This document shows positions 17,761-26,029 of a DNA stretch of 64,000 nucleotides, piece by piece. The notes below the pieces were generated by a model, which was not told the DNA's origin, made no database searches, and worked only from the letters and a program-made list of their open reading frames with translations. Origin of the DNA: Streptoalloteichus hindustanus (GTDB taxonomy: Bacteria; Actinomycetota; Actinomycetes; Mycobacteriales; Pseudonocardiaceae); contig NZ_FQVN01000001.1 in NCBI RefSeq assembly GCF_900129375.1, forward strand, positions 310,001 through 374,000, given 5' to 3'. The number at the start of each line of letters is the position of its first letter. The stretch's first letter is position 1. A program made the position numbers and the translations under genes.

Positions 17761-18657
17761 ATGGCAGAGACGCCTGGTCGGAGCGAGCCGCGCGGCGCGA
17801 TGTCGGGGAGACCCGGCGCGCACGGCACGTTGATCACGGTGGCCCCCACCGGGGCCGAGCACGCCAAGGCCGACGTCCCGAACCTGCCCGTCACCCTGGA
17901 CGAGCTGGTGCGCACCGCGCAGGACTGCGAGCGCGTGGGCGCCGCCATGATCCACGTGCACATCCGCGACGAGAAGGCGCGGCCCACGCTCGACCTGGGC
18001 CGGCTGCGGGACACCGTGGCCGCGCTGCGGTCGGAGACCAACCTGGTCGTGCAGCTCTCCACCGGGGGCGCGGTCACCGACCAGGAGGAGGACCGGCTGC
18101 GGGTGCTCGACGCCCAGCCCGACTCGGCCTCCTGCACCATGGGCACGGTCAACTTCGGGGACGACGTGTTCCTGAACCGCTGGGCGTTCGTCGTGGAGCT
18201 GCACCAGCGGATGCGCGAGCGCGGCATCGTCCCCGAGTACGAGATCTTCGACCTGGGGCAGCTCGCCGCGTTGCGCCGGCTGCTCGACGAGCACGGCCCG
18301 CCCGCCGGCGGACACGTGCACGTCGACCTCGTCATGGGGGTTCCCGGCGGCATGCCGGGCGACGCGGAGACGCTGGTCGCCGCGCTGCGCCTGCTGCCGG
18401 AGGGCGCCACCTTCTCCGCCACCGGCGTCGGGCGCGCCTCGCTGCCGGTCCTGTTCGCCTCGCTCGCCGCCGGGGGCCACCTCAGGGTGGGCATGGAGGA
18501 CACGCTGTCCTACGCGCGGGGCGAGCGGGTGCGGGACAACGCCCAGCTGGTGGCCAGGGCCGCCGGGCTGGCCCGCGTCGCGCAGCGCCCCCCGCTGACC
18601 CCCGACGAGGTGCGCGCGATCCTCGGCGTCCGGCAGCCCGCCGGCGCCACGTCCTGA
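17761..18657 (+). CDS. BKACE-family beta-keto acid cleavage enzyme (DUF849)
   Basis: Members condense a beta-keto acid with acetyl-CoA and cleave it, as in 3-keto-5-aminohexanoate cleavage during lysine fermentation. The 298-residue TIM barrel shows the zinc-site motif IHVHIRD, LSTGGAVTDQEEDR, the phosphate-strand segment HVHVDLVMGVPGG and VGMEDTLSYARG with the metal-ligand Glu. The ATG at 17761 follows a weak CAGGAT -10 box by 7 nt. No other lysine-degradation gene is nearby, so the substrate cannot be named. Confidence 0.85.
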   Translation: MAETPGRSEPRGAMSGRPGAHGTLITVAPTGAEHAKADVPNLPVTLDELVRTAQDCERVGAAMIHVHIRDEKARPTLDLGRLRDTVAALRSETNLVVQLSTGGAVTDQEEDRLRVLDAQPDSASCTMGTVNFGDDVFLNRWAFVVELHQRMRERGIVPEYEIFDLGQLAALRRLLDEHGPPAGGHVHVDLVMGVPGGMPGDAETLVAALRLLPEGATFSATGVGRASLPVLFASLAAGGHLRVGMEDTLSYARGERVRDNAQLVARAAGLARVAQRPPLTPDEVRAILGVRQPAGATS

Positions 18658-18727
18658 TCCGGACAGCTCACCACCGAGGAGCGACGAAGTGTTGGCTGCT
18701 GGCCGCGGAGTCCCGCAGGATGGACAC

Positions 18728-19303
18728 GTGATCGAGGTCCGTCCCGGCGGGCGGCGGCGCATCGACCGCGTACTCGCCCCGGGCTACACCGAGGGCGTCG
18801 AGCGGCGGTCGCTCGGCGACGTGCGGGCACTGCGCGACGAGGCCGCGCAGGAGGAGACCGACCTGTCCTACCTGCGTCGGCTGTTGCACGCCCGGATCGA
18901 CATCGTGCGGGCCGAACAACGGCGACGGGTCGAGGGCGGCGCCAGCTCCGTGGTGGAGCAGCTCGCCGGCATCCTCGCGGTCAACGCCGTCGGGCCGGCC
19001 ACCGGCTCCGGCCGGTACCAGACGATGGAACCGTCCCGGGCCGAGGCGCACCGCCGGCACGTGGAGGCCCTGGTCTCCGACGTGGACTTGTCGGACGTCA
19101 CAGCGCTGTCGGATGGCAAGCTGGAGGACGCGCTGCGCGCCTACACCGCCGAGGAGGAGTCGGTCTCGCAGCGCCGACGCGAGGTCCAGGTGGTGGTCGA
19201 CCGGCTCAACGCCGAGATCGCCCGCCGGTACCGGGAGGGCCAGGCGTCGGTCGACGAGTTGCTCGCCGCGGAGCGCGCCCCACGCGATTCCGAGGAGGGC
19301 TGA
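18728..19303 (+). CDS. rsiG: RsiG-type c-di-GMP-binding anti-sigma factor (AmfC family)
   Basis: In Streptomyces, RsiG holds the sporulation sigma factor WhiG inactive when bound to c-di-GMP. The 191-residue protein carries the paired signature E(X)3S(X)2R(X)3Q(X)3D. The second copy, ESVSQRRREVQVVVD, is perfect and preceded by the Glu. The first, ETDLSYLRRLLHARID, has His in the Gln position. Both lie on long helices, as in the antiparallel coiled coil of RsiG. GTG 18728 lies 6 nt after CAGGAT; GTG 18689 would add 13 residues. A whiG gene is not in this window. Confidence 0.85.
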   Translation: MIEVRPGGRRRIDRVLAPGYTEGVERRSLGDVRALRDEAAQEETDLSYLRRLLHARIDIVRAEQRRRVEGGASSVVEQLAGILAVNAVGPATGSGRYQTMEPSRAEAHRRHVEALVSDVDLSDVTALSDGKLEDALRAYTAEEESVSQRRREVQVVVDRLNAEIARRYREGQASVDELLAAERAPRDSEEG

Positions 19304-19319
19304 GGCAGGGGAGGCCACC

Positions 19320-20297
19320 ATTACCGCGACGCACACGCCGGACTCGGTCGAGCTGGTCGAGCTGGTCCGCAACGGCTTCCGGGAGGGCGTGCACCGCGGG
19401 ACGGTGGTCCTGCTCGGCCCCGACGGCGAGGTCCGGCAGGCGCTCGGCGCGCCGGAGCGGCCGATGTTCCCCCGGTCGTCCAACAAGCCCTTCCAGGGGC
19501 TGGCGATGCTGCGGTGCGGCCTGGACCTGCCCGACGACGCCGACCTCGCCCTGGGCTGCGCCTCGCACAGCGGCGAGCCGGAGCACGTCGAGCGCGCGCT
19601 GGCGATCCTGCGCAAGCACGGGCTGGACGAGGACGCGCTGGGCTGCCCGCCCGACCTGCCCGGACACGAGCCGAGCCGAACCGAGCTGCTGGCCCGCGGC
19701 GGTGGACCCCGGCGCGCGGCGATGAACTGCTCCGGCAAGCACGCCGCCATGCTCGCCACCTGCGTGCAGCGCGGCTGGTCCACCGAGGACTACCTGGACC
19801 CGGCGCACCCGCTCCAGGTCGCGGTCCGCGAGACCGTGGAGGAGCTGACGGGCGAGCCCGTCGCCGCGACCGCCGTCGACGGCTGCGGCGCCCCGCTGTT
19901 CGCCTTCTCGCTCACCGGCCTCGCACGCGCGTTCGCGGCCCTGGTGGCGGCGGAGCCGGGCAGCCAGGAGCGACGGATCGCCGACGCCATGCGCGCGCAC
20001 CCGTACCTGGTCGCCGGCACCGACCGGGAGGACACCCGGCTGATGCGGGCCGTGCCCGGCCTGCTGTCGAAGGCCGGCGCCGAGGGCGTGCACGCCGTGG
20101 CCCTGCCCGGGGTGGGCGCGGTGGCCGTGAAGATCACCGACGGCGCCGCGCGCGCCCGGCTGCCGGTCACCGTGGGCGCGCTGCGCGCGCTCGGCGTGCC
20201 GACGTCGCCGGAGCTGGCCGCCCTGGCCGAGGAGACCGTCCTGGGCGGCGGCCAGCCGGTGGGCACCGTCCGCCTGCTGCCCGGCGTTCTCGGCTGA
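19320..20297 (+). CDS. L-asparaginase with apparent ATT start codon
   Basis: The product resembles the serine-type asparaginases of actinomycetes and rhizobia (AnsA/AsnII type), which deaminate asparagine. Motifs are FPRSSNKPFQ, CASHSGEPEH, NCSGKHAAML and GTDREDTRLM. The conserved reading frame starts at or just before ATITATHTPDS. A GGGGAGG site at about 19308 is followed after a normal gap by ATT (19320), with no ATG, GTG or TTG in frame nearby. The next in-frame GTG would remove about 26 residues. ATT initiation gives 325 residues, a usual length. It follows rsiG by 16 bp. Confidence 0.82.
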   Translation: MTATHTPDSVELVELVRNGFREGVHRGTVVLLGPDGEVRQALGAPERPMFPRSSNKPFQGLAMLRCGLDLPDDADLALGCASHSGEPEHVERALAILRKHGLDEDALGCPPDLPGHEPSRTELLARGGGPRRAAMNCSGKHAAMLATCVQRGWSTEDYLDPAHPLQVAVRETVEELTGEPVAATAVDGCGAPLFAFSLTGLARAFAALVAAEPGSQERRIADAMRAHPYLVAGTDREDTRLMRAVPGLLSKAGAEGVHAVALPGVGAVAVKITDGAARARLPVTVGALRALGVPTSPELAALAEETVLGGGQPVGTVRLLPGVLG

Positions 20298-20357
20298 TCC
20301 CGACCCTGCCCTCCCGCGGCCTGGAAAATTCCCTTCAGGTCGTGCGGGAGCGCTGGG

Positions 20358-20363
20358 TAGCGT
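20358..20363 (+). promoter_or_regulatory. Leaderless -10 element of the MFS gene
   Basis: TAGCGT stands 6 nt before GTG 20370, and no Shine-Dalgarno lies between. Confidence 0.6.
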
Positions 20364-20369
20364 CCGTCC

Positions 20370-21566
20370 GTGTCGAACGGGCCGGGTCCTCGCCGACGCT
20401 GGCTCGTGCTGGCCGTCGGAGCCGCGGCACAGGGTGTGAACGCCGTCGGGTTCCTCGGGTTGCCCGTGCTCACGCCCCAGCTCCGCGACCACTTCCGACT
20501 GGACCTGCCGGCGGTCGGCCTGCTGCTCGGGGCCGTCAGCCTGGGCACGGTGCTCGCGCTCGTGCCGTGGGGAGTCGCGACCGACCGGTTCGGAGAACGT
20601 CCGGTGATGTTGGTCGGCCTGCTCGGCTCGGCTGCCTGTCTCGGCGGGGCCGCGCTGGCCACCGACGTCGTCGTGGTCGGCGCGGCCCTGCTCGGGCTCG
20701 GCCTGTTCGGGGCCAGCGTCAACGCCGCCAGCGGCCGGGCCGTCATGACCTGGTTCGCCGACGGTCGACGCGGGTTGGCCATGGGGGTCCGCCAGACCGC
20801 GACGCCGCTGGGCGCCGCGCTGGCCGCCGTGTCGCTGCCGACCCTGGCCGCGCGGTCCGGCGTGCCGGCGGCGTTCGCGGCGCTGGGCGGTCTGACCACG
20901 GTCGTGGCGCTCGCGGTGGCGCTGTGGGTTCGGGAACCGCCCGGCGCGGTGCGCGCGCCCCGGCGGAGGAGGGTCGCGAGGGTCGGGGGCGGCGACCAAG
21001 TGCTGCGCTCACCCCGGCTGTGGCGGCTGGCCCTGGGCAGCGGGTTGCTCGTGGTTCCCCAGTTCACGGCGTCCGCGCTGCTGGTCGAGTTCCTGCACGA
21101 CCACCACGGGCTCTCCGCCGGCTCGGCGGCGGTGGTGTTGGGCGTCGCCCAGGTGCTCGGCGGCGCCGGGCGGCTCGGCACGGGGCTGTGGTCGGACGCG
21201 TCGGGGAGCCGGCTGGGGCCGCTGCGGGTGCTGTCGGCCCTCGTCGCCGCCGGGTTCCTCGCGGGCGCCCTCGTGGACAGCGCGCCGGTGGGGCTGGTGG
21301 TGGCCACGCTGGTGCCCACGGCGGCGCTGGCGTTGTGCTGGAACGCGCTCGCCTACACGGCCGCCGGGGAAATGGCGCCGAGCGGGCGCAGCGGCACCGC
21401 TCTGGGGCTCCAGAACAGCGCCAACTTCGCGAGCGCCGCTCTCACGCCGGCAGCGGCGGGTTGGGTCGCCACGCACGTGTCCTGGCCGGCGGCGCTCCTG
21501 CTGGCCGCCGGCAGCGCCGCGGCGGCCCGTCTGGTCCTGCACGGCCTGCGCGAGGGCAGTGGTTGA
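20370..21566 (+). CDS. MFS transporter
   Basis: A 398-residue major facilitator with 12 predicted membrane helices. The cytoplasmic loop between helices 2 and 3 has the MFS motif GVATDRFGERPVML, and loop 8-9 carries GRLGTGLWSDASGSR. Length and the MGVRQTATPLG segment suit the CynX/NimT or nitrate-type families, but the substrate cannot be read from sequence. GTG 20370 has a leaderless promoter. It is monocistronic and is followed by a long repeat-rich intergenic region. Confidence 0.85.
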   Translation: MSNGPGPRRRWLVLAVGAAAQGVNAVGFLGLPVLTPQLRDHFRLDLPAVGLLLGAVSLGTVLALVPWGVATDRFGERPVMLVGLLGSAACLGGAALATDVVVVGAALLGLGLFGASVNAASGRAVMTWFADGRRGLAMGVRQTATPLGAALAAVSLPTLAARSGVPAAFAALGGLTTVVALAVALWVREPPGAVRAPRRRRVARVGGGDQVLRSPRLWRLALGSGLLVVPQFTASALLVEFLHDHHGLSAGSAAVVLGVAQVLGGAGRLGTGLWSDASGSRLGPLRVLSALVAAGFLAGALVDSAPVGLVVATLVPTAALALCWNALAYTAAGEMAPSGRSGTALGLQNSANFASAALTPAAAGWVATHVSWPAALLLAAGSAAAARLVLHGLREGSG

Positions 21567-21674
21567 GGTGCCGGGTGCGCCGCTTCAGGCTCCAGCTGGT
21601 CCTGCGCTGGCGAGAGCCCCGGCGCCGAGCTCCACGCGCGGAACACCAACTTCACTCGAAGGCGTAGATCAGGG

Positions 21675-21745
21675 CTGAGTCGCGCGACCCAGGGCTTGGC
21701 CAGGGGGTCCCCCCTTTTTCAGCGTCTCGGGGAGGTCTGACAGTT
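21675..21745 (-). repeat. Structured intergenic repeat S, copy A
   Basis: Read on the minus strand it runs CTGTCAGACC, a GAGACGCTGAAAAAGGGGGG core, an inverted G-run/C-run, then CCAAGCCCTGGGTCGCG. The whole stretch aligns with copy D at 28982-29058. The core also aligns with copies B and C. Confidence 0.7.
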
Positions 21746-21908
21746 CGGGGTAGCTCGGACACCCTCGGGTGGGTGAAAGCGGCGAGGTGCGCGCACTGAG
21801 CGACGACCAGCGGGGCGCGGGGACGACCGGACCGAGCCACACCTTTGGGTGAATTCGCAGCCTGGCACCACCGCTGTGAACAGCGCCGACGGACCACTCC
21901 TCTGGAGA

Positions 21909-21953
21909 CAGCCCCCACCCGCCCTGGGGGGCGAGCCCTGCTCCAGCCTATCC
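21909..21953. repeat. 45-nt intergenic element R2, copy 1
   Basis: It begins CAGCCCCCACCCGCCC, passes a GGGGGGC run that can pair with its GCCCCC, and ends CCTATCC. It matches 43538-43582 at 43 of 45 bases. DnaA boxes follow about 36 bp later at both loci. Confidence 0.8.
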
Positions 21954-21989
21954 GCCCAGCACGGAGCGTCAAAGTTCTTCACACTCCGC

Positions 21990-22017
21990 TGTGGATAACT
22001 CGGGCACCTGTGGACAA
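21990..22017. other. Pair of DnaA boxes
   Basis: TGTGGATAA (21990-21998) and TGTGGACAA (22009-22017) are perfect complements of TTATCCACA and TTGTCCACA, 19 bp apart in the same orientation. Confidence 0.6.
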
Positions 22018-22201
22018 CTCGGGGTCAGGGCAGGATCACCGCAGGTCAGCGGTAGACCAATCCCGGAAAGCAGCGCGGGGCGGTCCACATCGGGAGCTCG
22101 AAGCAGGGCACAGCACCGGGGAAGGTGACACCCGACGGGACGCACCACCGGAGCGTCAGCCGCCCGAAAGCCGACCGCGCGAGACACCAGCGCGTGCCCA
22201 G

Positions 22202-23131
22202 CTAGTTGAAGCGCTCCCGTTCCGCCACGTCGGCCCAGAAGTCCCGGAGCCGCTCGTACAGCTCCGCGACCTCGTCGACATCCCCCGCCTCAAGGGCGTC
22301 CACCGCCGCGTGCACGTCGTGGGCCGACGTGTCGGCGAGCAGCTGGGCGTCGTCGAGGAGCTGGACGAGGCCGCCGTAGTCCAGCTCGACGGCCGAGTGC
22401 GGGTGGAAGTGCTCCAGCCAGCGCCCGGTGTCCCGCAGCACCTTGGCCGGGCCGTCCTCGCCGATCGCCTTCCGCACCACGCCGTAGGCCCGGCTGACCC
22501 GCCGGCGCGCGTCCGCCATCGCCATCCGCCAGCAGACCCGTCGGCGCGGGTCGTCCTGCGGGGCGAGCACGACCTGCCGGGAGTCCGGGTCGACCAGCGC
22601 GAACCAGGGCAGTGGCACGGTCCAGGTGGAGGAGACCACGTGGACGGCGCCCGAGGTCAGCTCGGACATCACGGCGGAGGCGCGGGCGCGGACCGCGTCG
22701 GCCGAGACCGGCAGCACGAACTCGCGCAGCGGGACCGGGGCGGTGGCCAGGAAGCCCACCAGGGCCGCCGCGGAGCGCGGCCGGACGTCGAGGGGGCACA
22801 CGAGCGGACCCGGCCCCACCTCGGCCGGGTCCTCGGCCTCGCCGCCGGTCTCGTCGACCTCGTCGCCGCCAGTGGGCACCTCCGCCGGGTCGAGCACGAG
22901 GACGTCCACCGGCGCGTTGGGCGCGGGGCTGCCGTCGGCGAGCTCGCCCGGCAGCAGTCTGGGCGGGACGGCGAGCTGTGCTCTCAGCCACAGCTCGCGT
23001 TCCCGGTCTCCGGCGTCGGCGGGGTCCAGGTTCCTGGTCCGCAACGCCTCTTCCACCCGTTGCCGCAACGGAGCGTCAATCACGGGCAACGGTTCGTACA
23101 CCCTCAGGTAGGCGACGAACGGACGCGGCAC
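22202..23131 (-). CDS. Conserved hypothetical actinobacterial protein
   Basis: A 309-residue cytoplasmic protein without a motif I can assign. It opens with VPRPFVAYLRVYEPLPVIDA, has an acidic linker (about 90-115) and ends in a helical region rich in Asp, Glu and Leu. GTG 23131 was chosen because the AYLRVYEP opening looks conserved, and the sequence upstream of it is low-complexity. Its place beside DUF3073 recalls rv0811c of mycobacteria, but the orientation differs, so the equivalence is unsure. It is monocistronic. Confidence 0.65.
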   Translation of the reverse strand: MPRPFVAYLRVYEPLPVIDAPLRQRVEEALRTRNLDPADAGDRERELWLRAQLAVPPRLLPGELADGSPAPNAPVDVLVLDPAEVPTGGDEVDETGGEAEDPAEVGPGPLVCPLDVRPRSAAALVGFLATAPVPLREFVLPVSADAVRARASAVMSELTSGAVHVVSSTWTVPLPWFALVDPDSRQVVLAPQDDPRRRVCWRMAMADARRRVSRAYGVVRKAIGEDGPAKVLRDTGRWLEHFHPHSAVELDYGGLVQLLDDAQLLADTSAHDVHAAVDALEAGDVDEVAELYERLRDFWADVAERERFN

Positions 23132-23603
23132 CCGGGCATACTCGCACGAGCCGAGGAACGGGGGCAGGCGCGGTGCCCTACGGGACGCTTCGATCAGGTC
23201 AGGGACCTTGGGCGGCAAGCCCGGGCCTCCCGCTCGCGCGGTCGGCGCGACGGACGACGGTGGGGAGCCGAAGCGTTCCCGACCAGGGGTCAACCGCCGC
23301 GCGAGGGCGTTCCGGCATCCTGTGGGGCCTCTCGCTCTGGGCCGTTCGCCCAGGCAGGAGGGGCCACTCGCACCCGGACCCGGCCGCCCGCCGGTGGGGC
23401 GGAAGCGACGCGTGTGGGCTCGCGGGAAAAGGGACAATCGTCACTCGGGGGCGTCCCCAACGGGACATCACGCCCCTCCGGGCGGTGCCGCGTCGCGTCA
23501 AACCCCGTCGGCACGGTACGGTAGTTACCAGGAGAAGTTGTCGAGACCGAACGGGGCCGCCGTTTCCCCCGGCCGCCCCGTCCCTGTGCGAGGGGGTCGA
23601 GCC
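23132..23603. other. Divergent intergenic region
   Basis: These 472 bp lie between a leftward gene and DUF3073. TACGGT and TAGTTA near 23515-23526 are possible -10 boxes for DUF3073. Nothing else is apparent; open frames here are GC-driven. Confidence 0.5.
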
Positions 23604-23786
23604 ATGGGGCGCGGCCGTGCGAAGGCCAAGCAGACGAAGGTGGCCCGAGAGCTCAAGTACAGCTCCCCCGCCACGGACTTCGAGGCCCTGCAGCGGGAGC
23701 TGTCGGGTGGCAAGTCCTTTGGCGACAAGCAGGACGACGACCGTGAGGACCCGTACGACGACGGGTACGACGACTGGCGCCGTTGA
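23604..23786 (+). CDS. DUF3073 protein
   Basis: A 60-residue, highly charged protein that is near-universal in actinobacteria (rv0810c type). The N-terminus MGRGRAKAKQTKVARELKY is basic and nearly invariant in the family. The C-terminus is Asp-rich (DDREDPYDDGYDDWRR), a polar charge split that suggests RNA or protein binding. The ATG at 23604 fits the family start. Function is unknown. It is monocistronic and ends before a strong terminator. Confidence 0.92.
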   Translation: MGRGRAKAKQTKVARELKYSSPATDFEALQRELSGGKSFGDKQDDDREDPYDDGYDDWRR

Positions 23787-24086
23787 CCCCGCTGCTCTCC
23801 TCGTCGACCTGACGGTCGGCACGGAGCGACAGTCGGTCTCGGCACGTCGTCCTGCCTTCCCGGGTTCGTTCCTCCCCCGGCCTCCGGCCGGGTTGGCACG
23901 CGCCCGGGTGGGGCAAGGATCGCGATAGCCACTCGGGCGGAAGCCACCTGCCCGGGACGACACGTCAGCGCGCTGGGTGCGGCTGGGCCTGGAACAACCG
24001 CGTCCAGCGCGCTGAACGGCACTTGAGAGTTCGGGACGGTGTTCGGAGCTCGGACGTCCGGGGTTGCCCGGGCGACGAGGACCCGG

Positions 24087-24128
24087 GAACGGCCCGGCAC
24101 CGCTGGCGACAGCGGCGCCGGGCCGTTC
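24087..24128. terminator. Bidirectional terminator between DUF3073 and iolD
   Basis: A nested inverted repeat: GAACGGCCCGGC (24087-24098) pairs with 24117-24128, and inside it CCGCTG (24100-24105) pairs with CAGCGG (24110-24115). It closes the DUF3073 transcript and, from the other side, the iol operon. The rest of 23787-24157 shows nothing. Confidence 0.8.
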
Positions 24129-24157
24129 TCCACCTCCGGGCCGGCGGTCGCCGCCGG

Positions 24158-26029
24158 TCACGCCCGCCCGACGTACCTCCGTTGGCGTCGCTTGCCGTCC
24201 CGGTGCCCGGCGTGCCCGGACAGGTGCTCGGGAACGCCCACCTCCCACCACGCACCCGTCTCCGTCCAGGACGACGGGTGGGTGCGGACCACGACCACCG
24301 CCGGCCGGCGCTCGGCCACCGCCACCTCGCGGGCCTTGCGGTAGGCCGCCGGCAGCTCCGCGAGATCCCCCACCGACAGGACGGAACAGCCGAGGGCCGT
24401 CGCGTGCCCGGCGAAGTCGACCCGGGGGCGGCGGCCTTCCTCGTGCTCCGAGCGGCAGTCGTCGTACATGTTGTTGAACGCCCCGCCGCCCTGCGAGGTC
24501 TGGAGTCGGGCGATGACCGCGTAGCCGTCGTTGTCGCAGACCACGGCCACGAAGCCGTGCCCGGCGAACGCCGCCGAGTACAGCTCGGAGTTGAGCATCA
24601 GGTAGGAGCCGTCGCCGAGCAGCGTGGTGACGACGCCCCCGGGGTGGGTGCGCCCCCGGGCCATCGCCGCGCCCCAGGCGCCGGACAGCTCGTAGCCCAT
24701 GCACGAGAAGCCGTACTCGACGTCCATCGTGGCCGGGCCGGTCGCGCGCCACCCGCCGACCAGCTCGCCGGGCAGGCCCCCGGAGGCGGTCATGACGTAG
24801 TCGTCCGGCCCGGACAGCTCGTTGACCACGCCCACGACCTGCGCGTAGGTCGGCGGACGGCCGGGCGTCGGCTCGCGCAGGCGGTCGAGGTGCGCGTCCC
24901 ACACGGCCCGCTCGGCCGCCGCGCCGGCCGTCCAGTCCGGGTCCGCCCGGTGGTCGCCGAGCGCCGGGCCGAGCTCCCGCAGGCCCTCCGCGGCGTCGCC
25001 GACGACCGCGAGCGCGCCGTGCTTGACCGCGTCGAACCGGGCCGCGTTGAGGGTGACCAGGCGCGCCTCGGGGTGGAACACGGTCCACGACGCGGTGGTG
25101 AAGTCCTGGAGCCGGGTGCCCACGGCGAGCACCAGGTCGGCCCGCGCGGCGAGCGCGTTGGCCGAGCGGGAGCCGGTGATGCCGAGCGGGCCGGCGTGCA
25201 GCGGGTGGTCGTGCGGGACCAGGGTGCGCCCGGCGGTGGTCTCGGTGACCGGGATGCCGTGCGCCTCGGCGAACTCCAACGCCTCCCGACCGGCTCCGGA
25301 GTAGCGGACGCCGCCGCCGAGCACGAGCAGCGGCCGACGGGCGGAGCGCAGCGCGGCGGCCGCGTCGGCGATCTCGCGGCGGTCGGGACGGGGTCGGGGG
25401 ACCCGGTGCACGACCTCGCGGAACAGCTCGGTGGGGAAGTCACCCGTCTCGACCTGCACGTCCTGCGGCAACGCCAGCACGACCGGGCCGCAGTCGGCCG
25501 GGTCGGTGAGGACCCTGGCGACCTGGGGCAGGGTGGCGAGGAGCTGCTCGGGGCGGGTGATGCGGTCGAGGTACCGGCTGACCGCGCGGAACGCGTCGTT
25601 GGCGGTGGCTGTCGGGTCGTCGAAGTGCTCGACCTGCTGGAGCACCGGGTCGGGCGCCCGGCTGACGAAGGTGTCGCCGGGCAGCAGCAGGACCGGGAGG
25701 CGGTTGGCGTGCGCGACGCCCGCCGCGGTGACCATGTTCAACGCGCCGGGGCCGACGGAGGACGTGGCGACGCCGACCTGGCGGCGGTGCGTCGCCCTGG
25801 CCTGCGCCACGGCGGCCAGCGCCATGCCCTGCTCGGTGTGCCCCCGCCAGGTCGGCAGCTCGTCCCGATGCTCGTGGAGCGCGGTGCCCAGGCCGAGCAC
25901 GTTGCCGTGCCCGAAGATCGCGAACACGCCGGGGAACAGCGGGGCCTCGCCGCCGTCGAACAGTTCGGTGCGCTGAGCGGCCATCCACCGGACGAGGGCC
26001 TGCGCGGTGGTGAGGCGAACTTCGCTCAT
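24158..26029 (-). CDS. iolD: 3D-trihydroxycyclohexane-1,2-dione hydrolase IolD
   Basis: IolD opens the ring of THcHDO to 5-deoxy-glucuronate in myo-inositol breakdown. The 623-residue ThDP enzyme has the catalytic Glu region GHGNVLGLGTALHEHRDELP, HTEQGMALAA and the ThDP/Mg motif LLGDGSYLMLNSELYSA. It also has the aromatic-rich YGFSCMGYELSGAWGAAMA. The ATG at 26029 overlaps the iolB stop (ATGA). It is the last gene of the leftward iol operon and ends before a strong terminator. Confidence 0.96.
   Translation of the reverse strand: MSEVRLTTAQALVRWMAAQRTELFDGGEAPLFPGVFAIFGHGNVLGLGTALHEHRDELPTWRGHTEQGMALAAVAQARATHRRQVGVATSSVGPGALNMVTAAGVAHANRLPVLLLPGDTFVSRAPDPVLQQVEHFDDPTATANDAFRAVSRYLDRITRPEQLLATLPQVARVLTDPADCGPVVLALPQDVQVETGDFPTELFREVVHRVPRPRPDRREIADAAAALRSARRPLLVLGGGVRYSGAGREALEFAEAHGIPVTETTAGRTLVPHDHPLHAGPLGITGSRSANALAARADLVLAVGTRLQDFTTASWTVFHPEARLVTLNAARFDAVKHGALAVVGDAAEGLRELGPALGDHRADPDWTAGAAAERAVWDAHLDRLREPTPGRPPTYAQVVGVVNELSGPDDYVMTASGGLPGELVGGWRATGPATMDVEYGFSCMGYELSGAWGAAMARGRTHPGGVVTTLLGDGSYLMLNSELYSAAFAGHGFVAVVCDNDGYAVIARLQTSQGGGAFNNMYDDCRSEHEEGRRPRVDFAGHATALGCSVLSVGDLAELPAAYRKAREVAVAERRPAVVVVRTHPSSWTETGAWWEVGVPEHLSGHAGHRDGKRRQRRYVGRA

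Larger units (their letters stand above)
21567..22201. other. Repeat-rich intergenic region
   Basis: These 635 bp separate two convergent genes. No credible gene is seen. They hold copy A of structured repeat S (21675-21745), the 45-nt element R2 (21909-21953) and two DnaA boxes (21990-22017), annotated separately. The remainder (22018-22201) shows nothing clear. Confidence 0.7.

Noticed and set aside
19113-19319. Asparaginase starting at ATG 19113
   Set aside because: This would read about 190 bp of rsiG out of frame, giving an Arg/Ser-rich extension with no family support.
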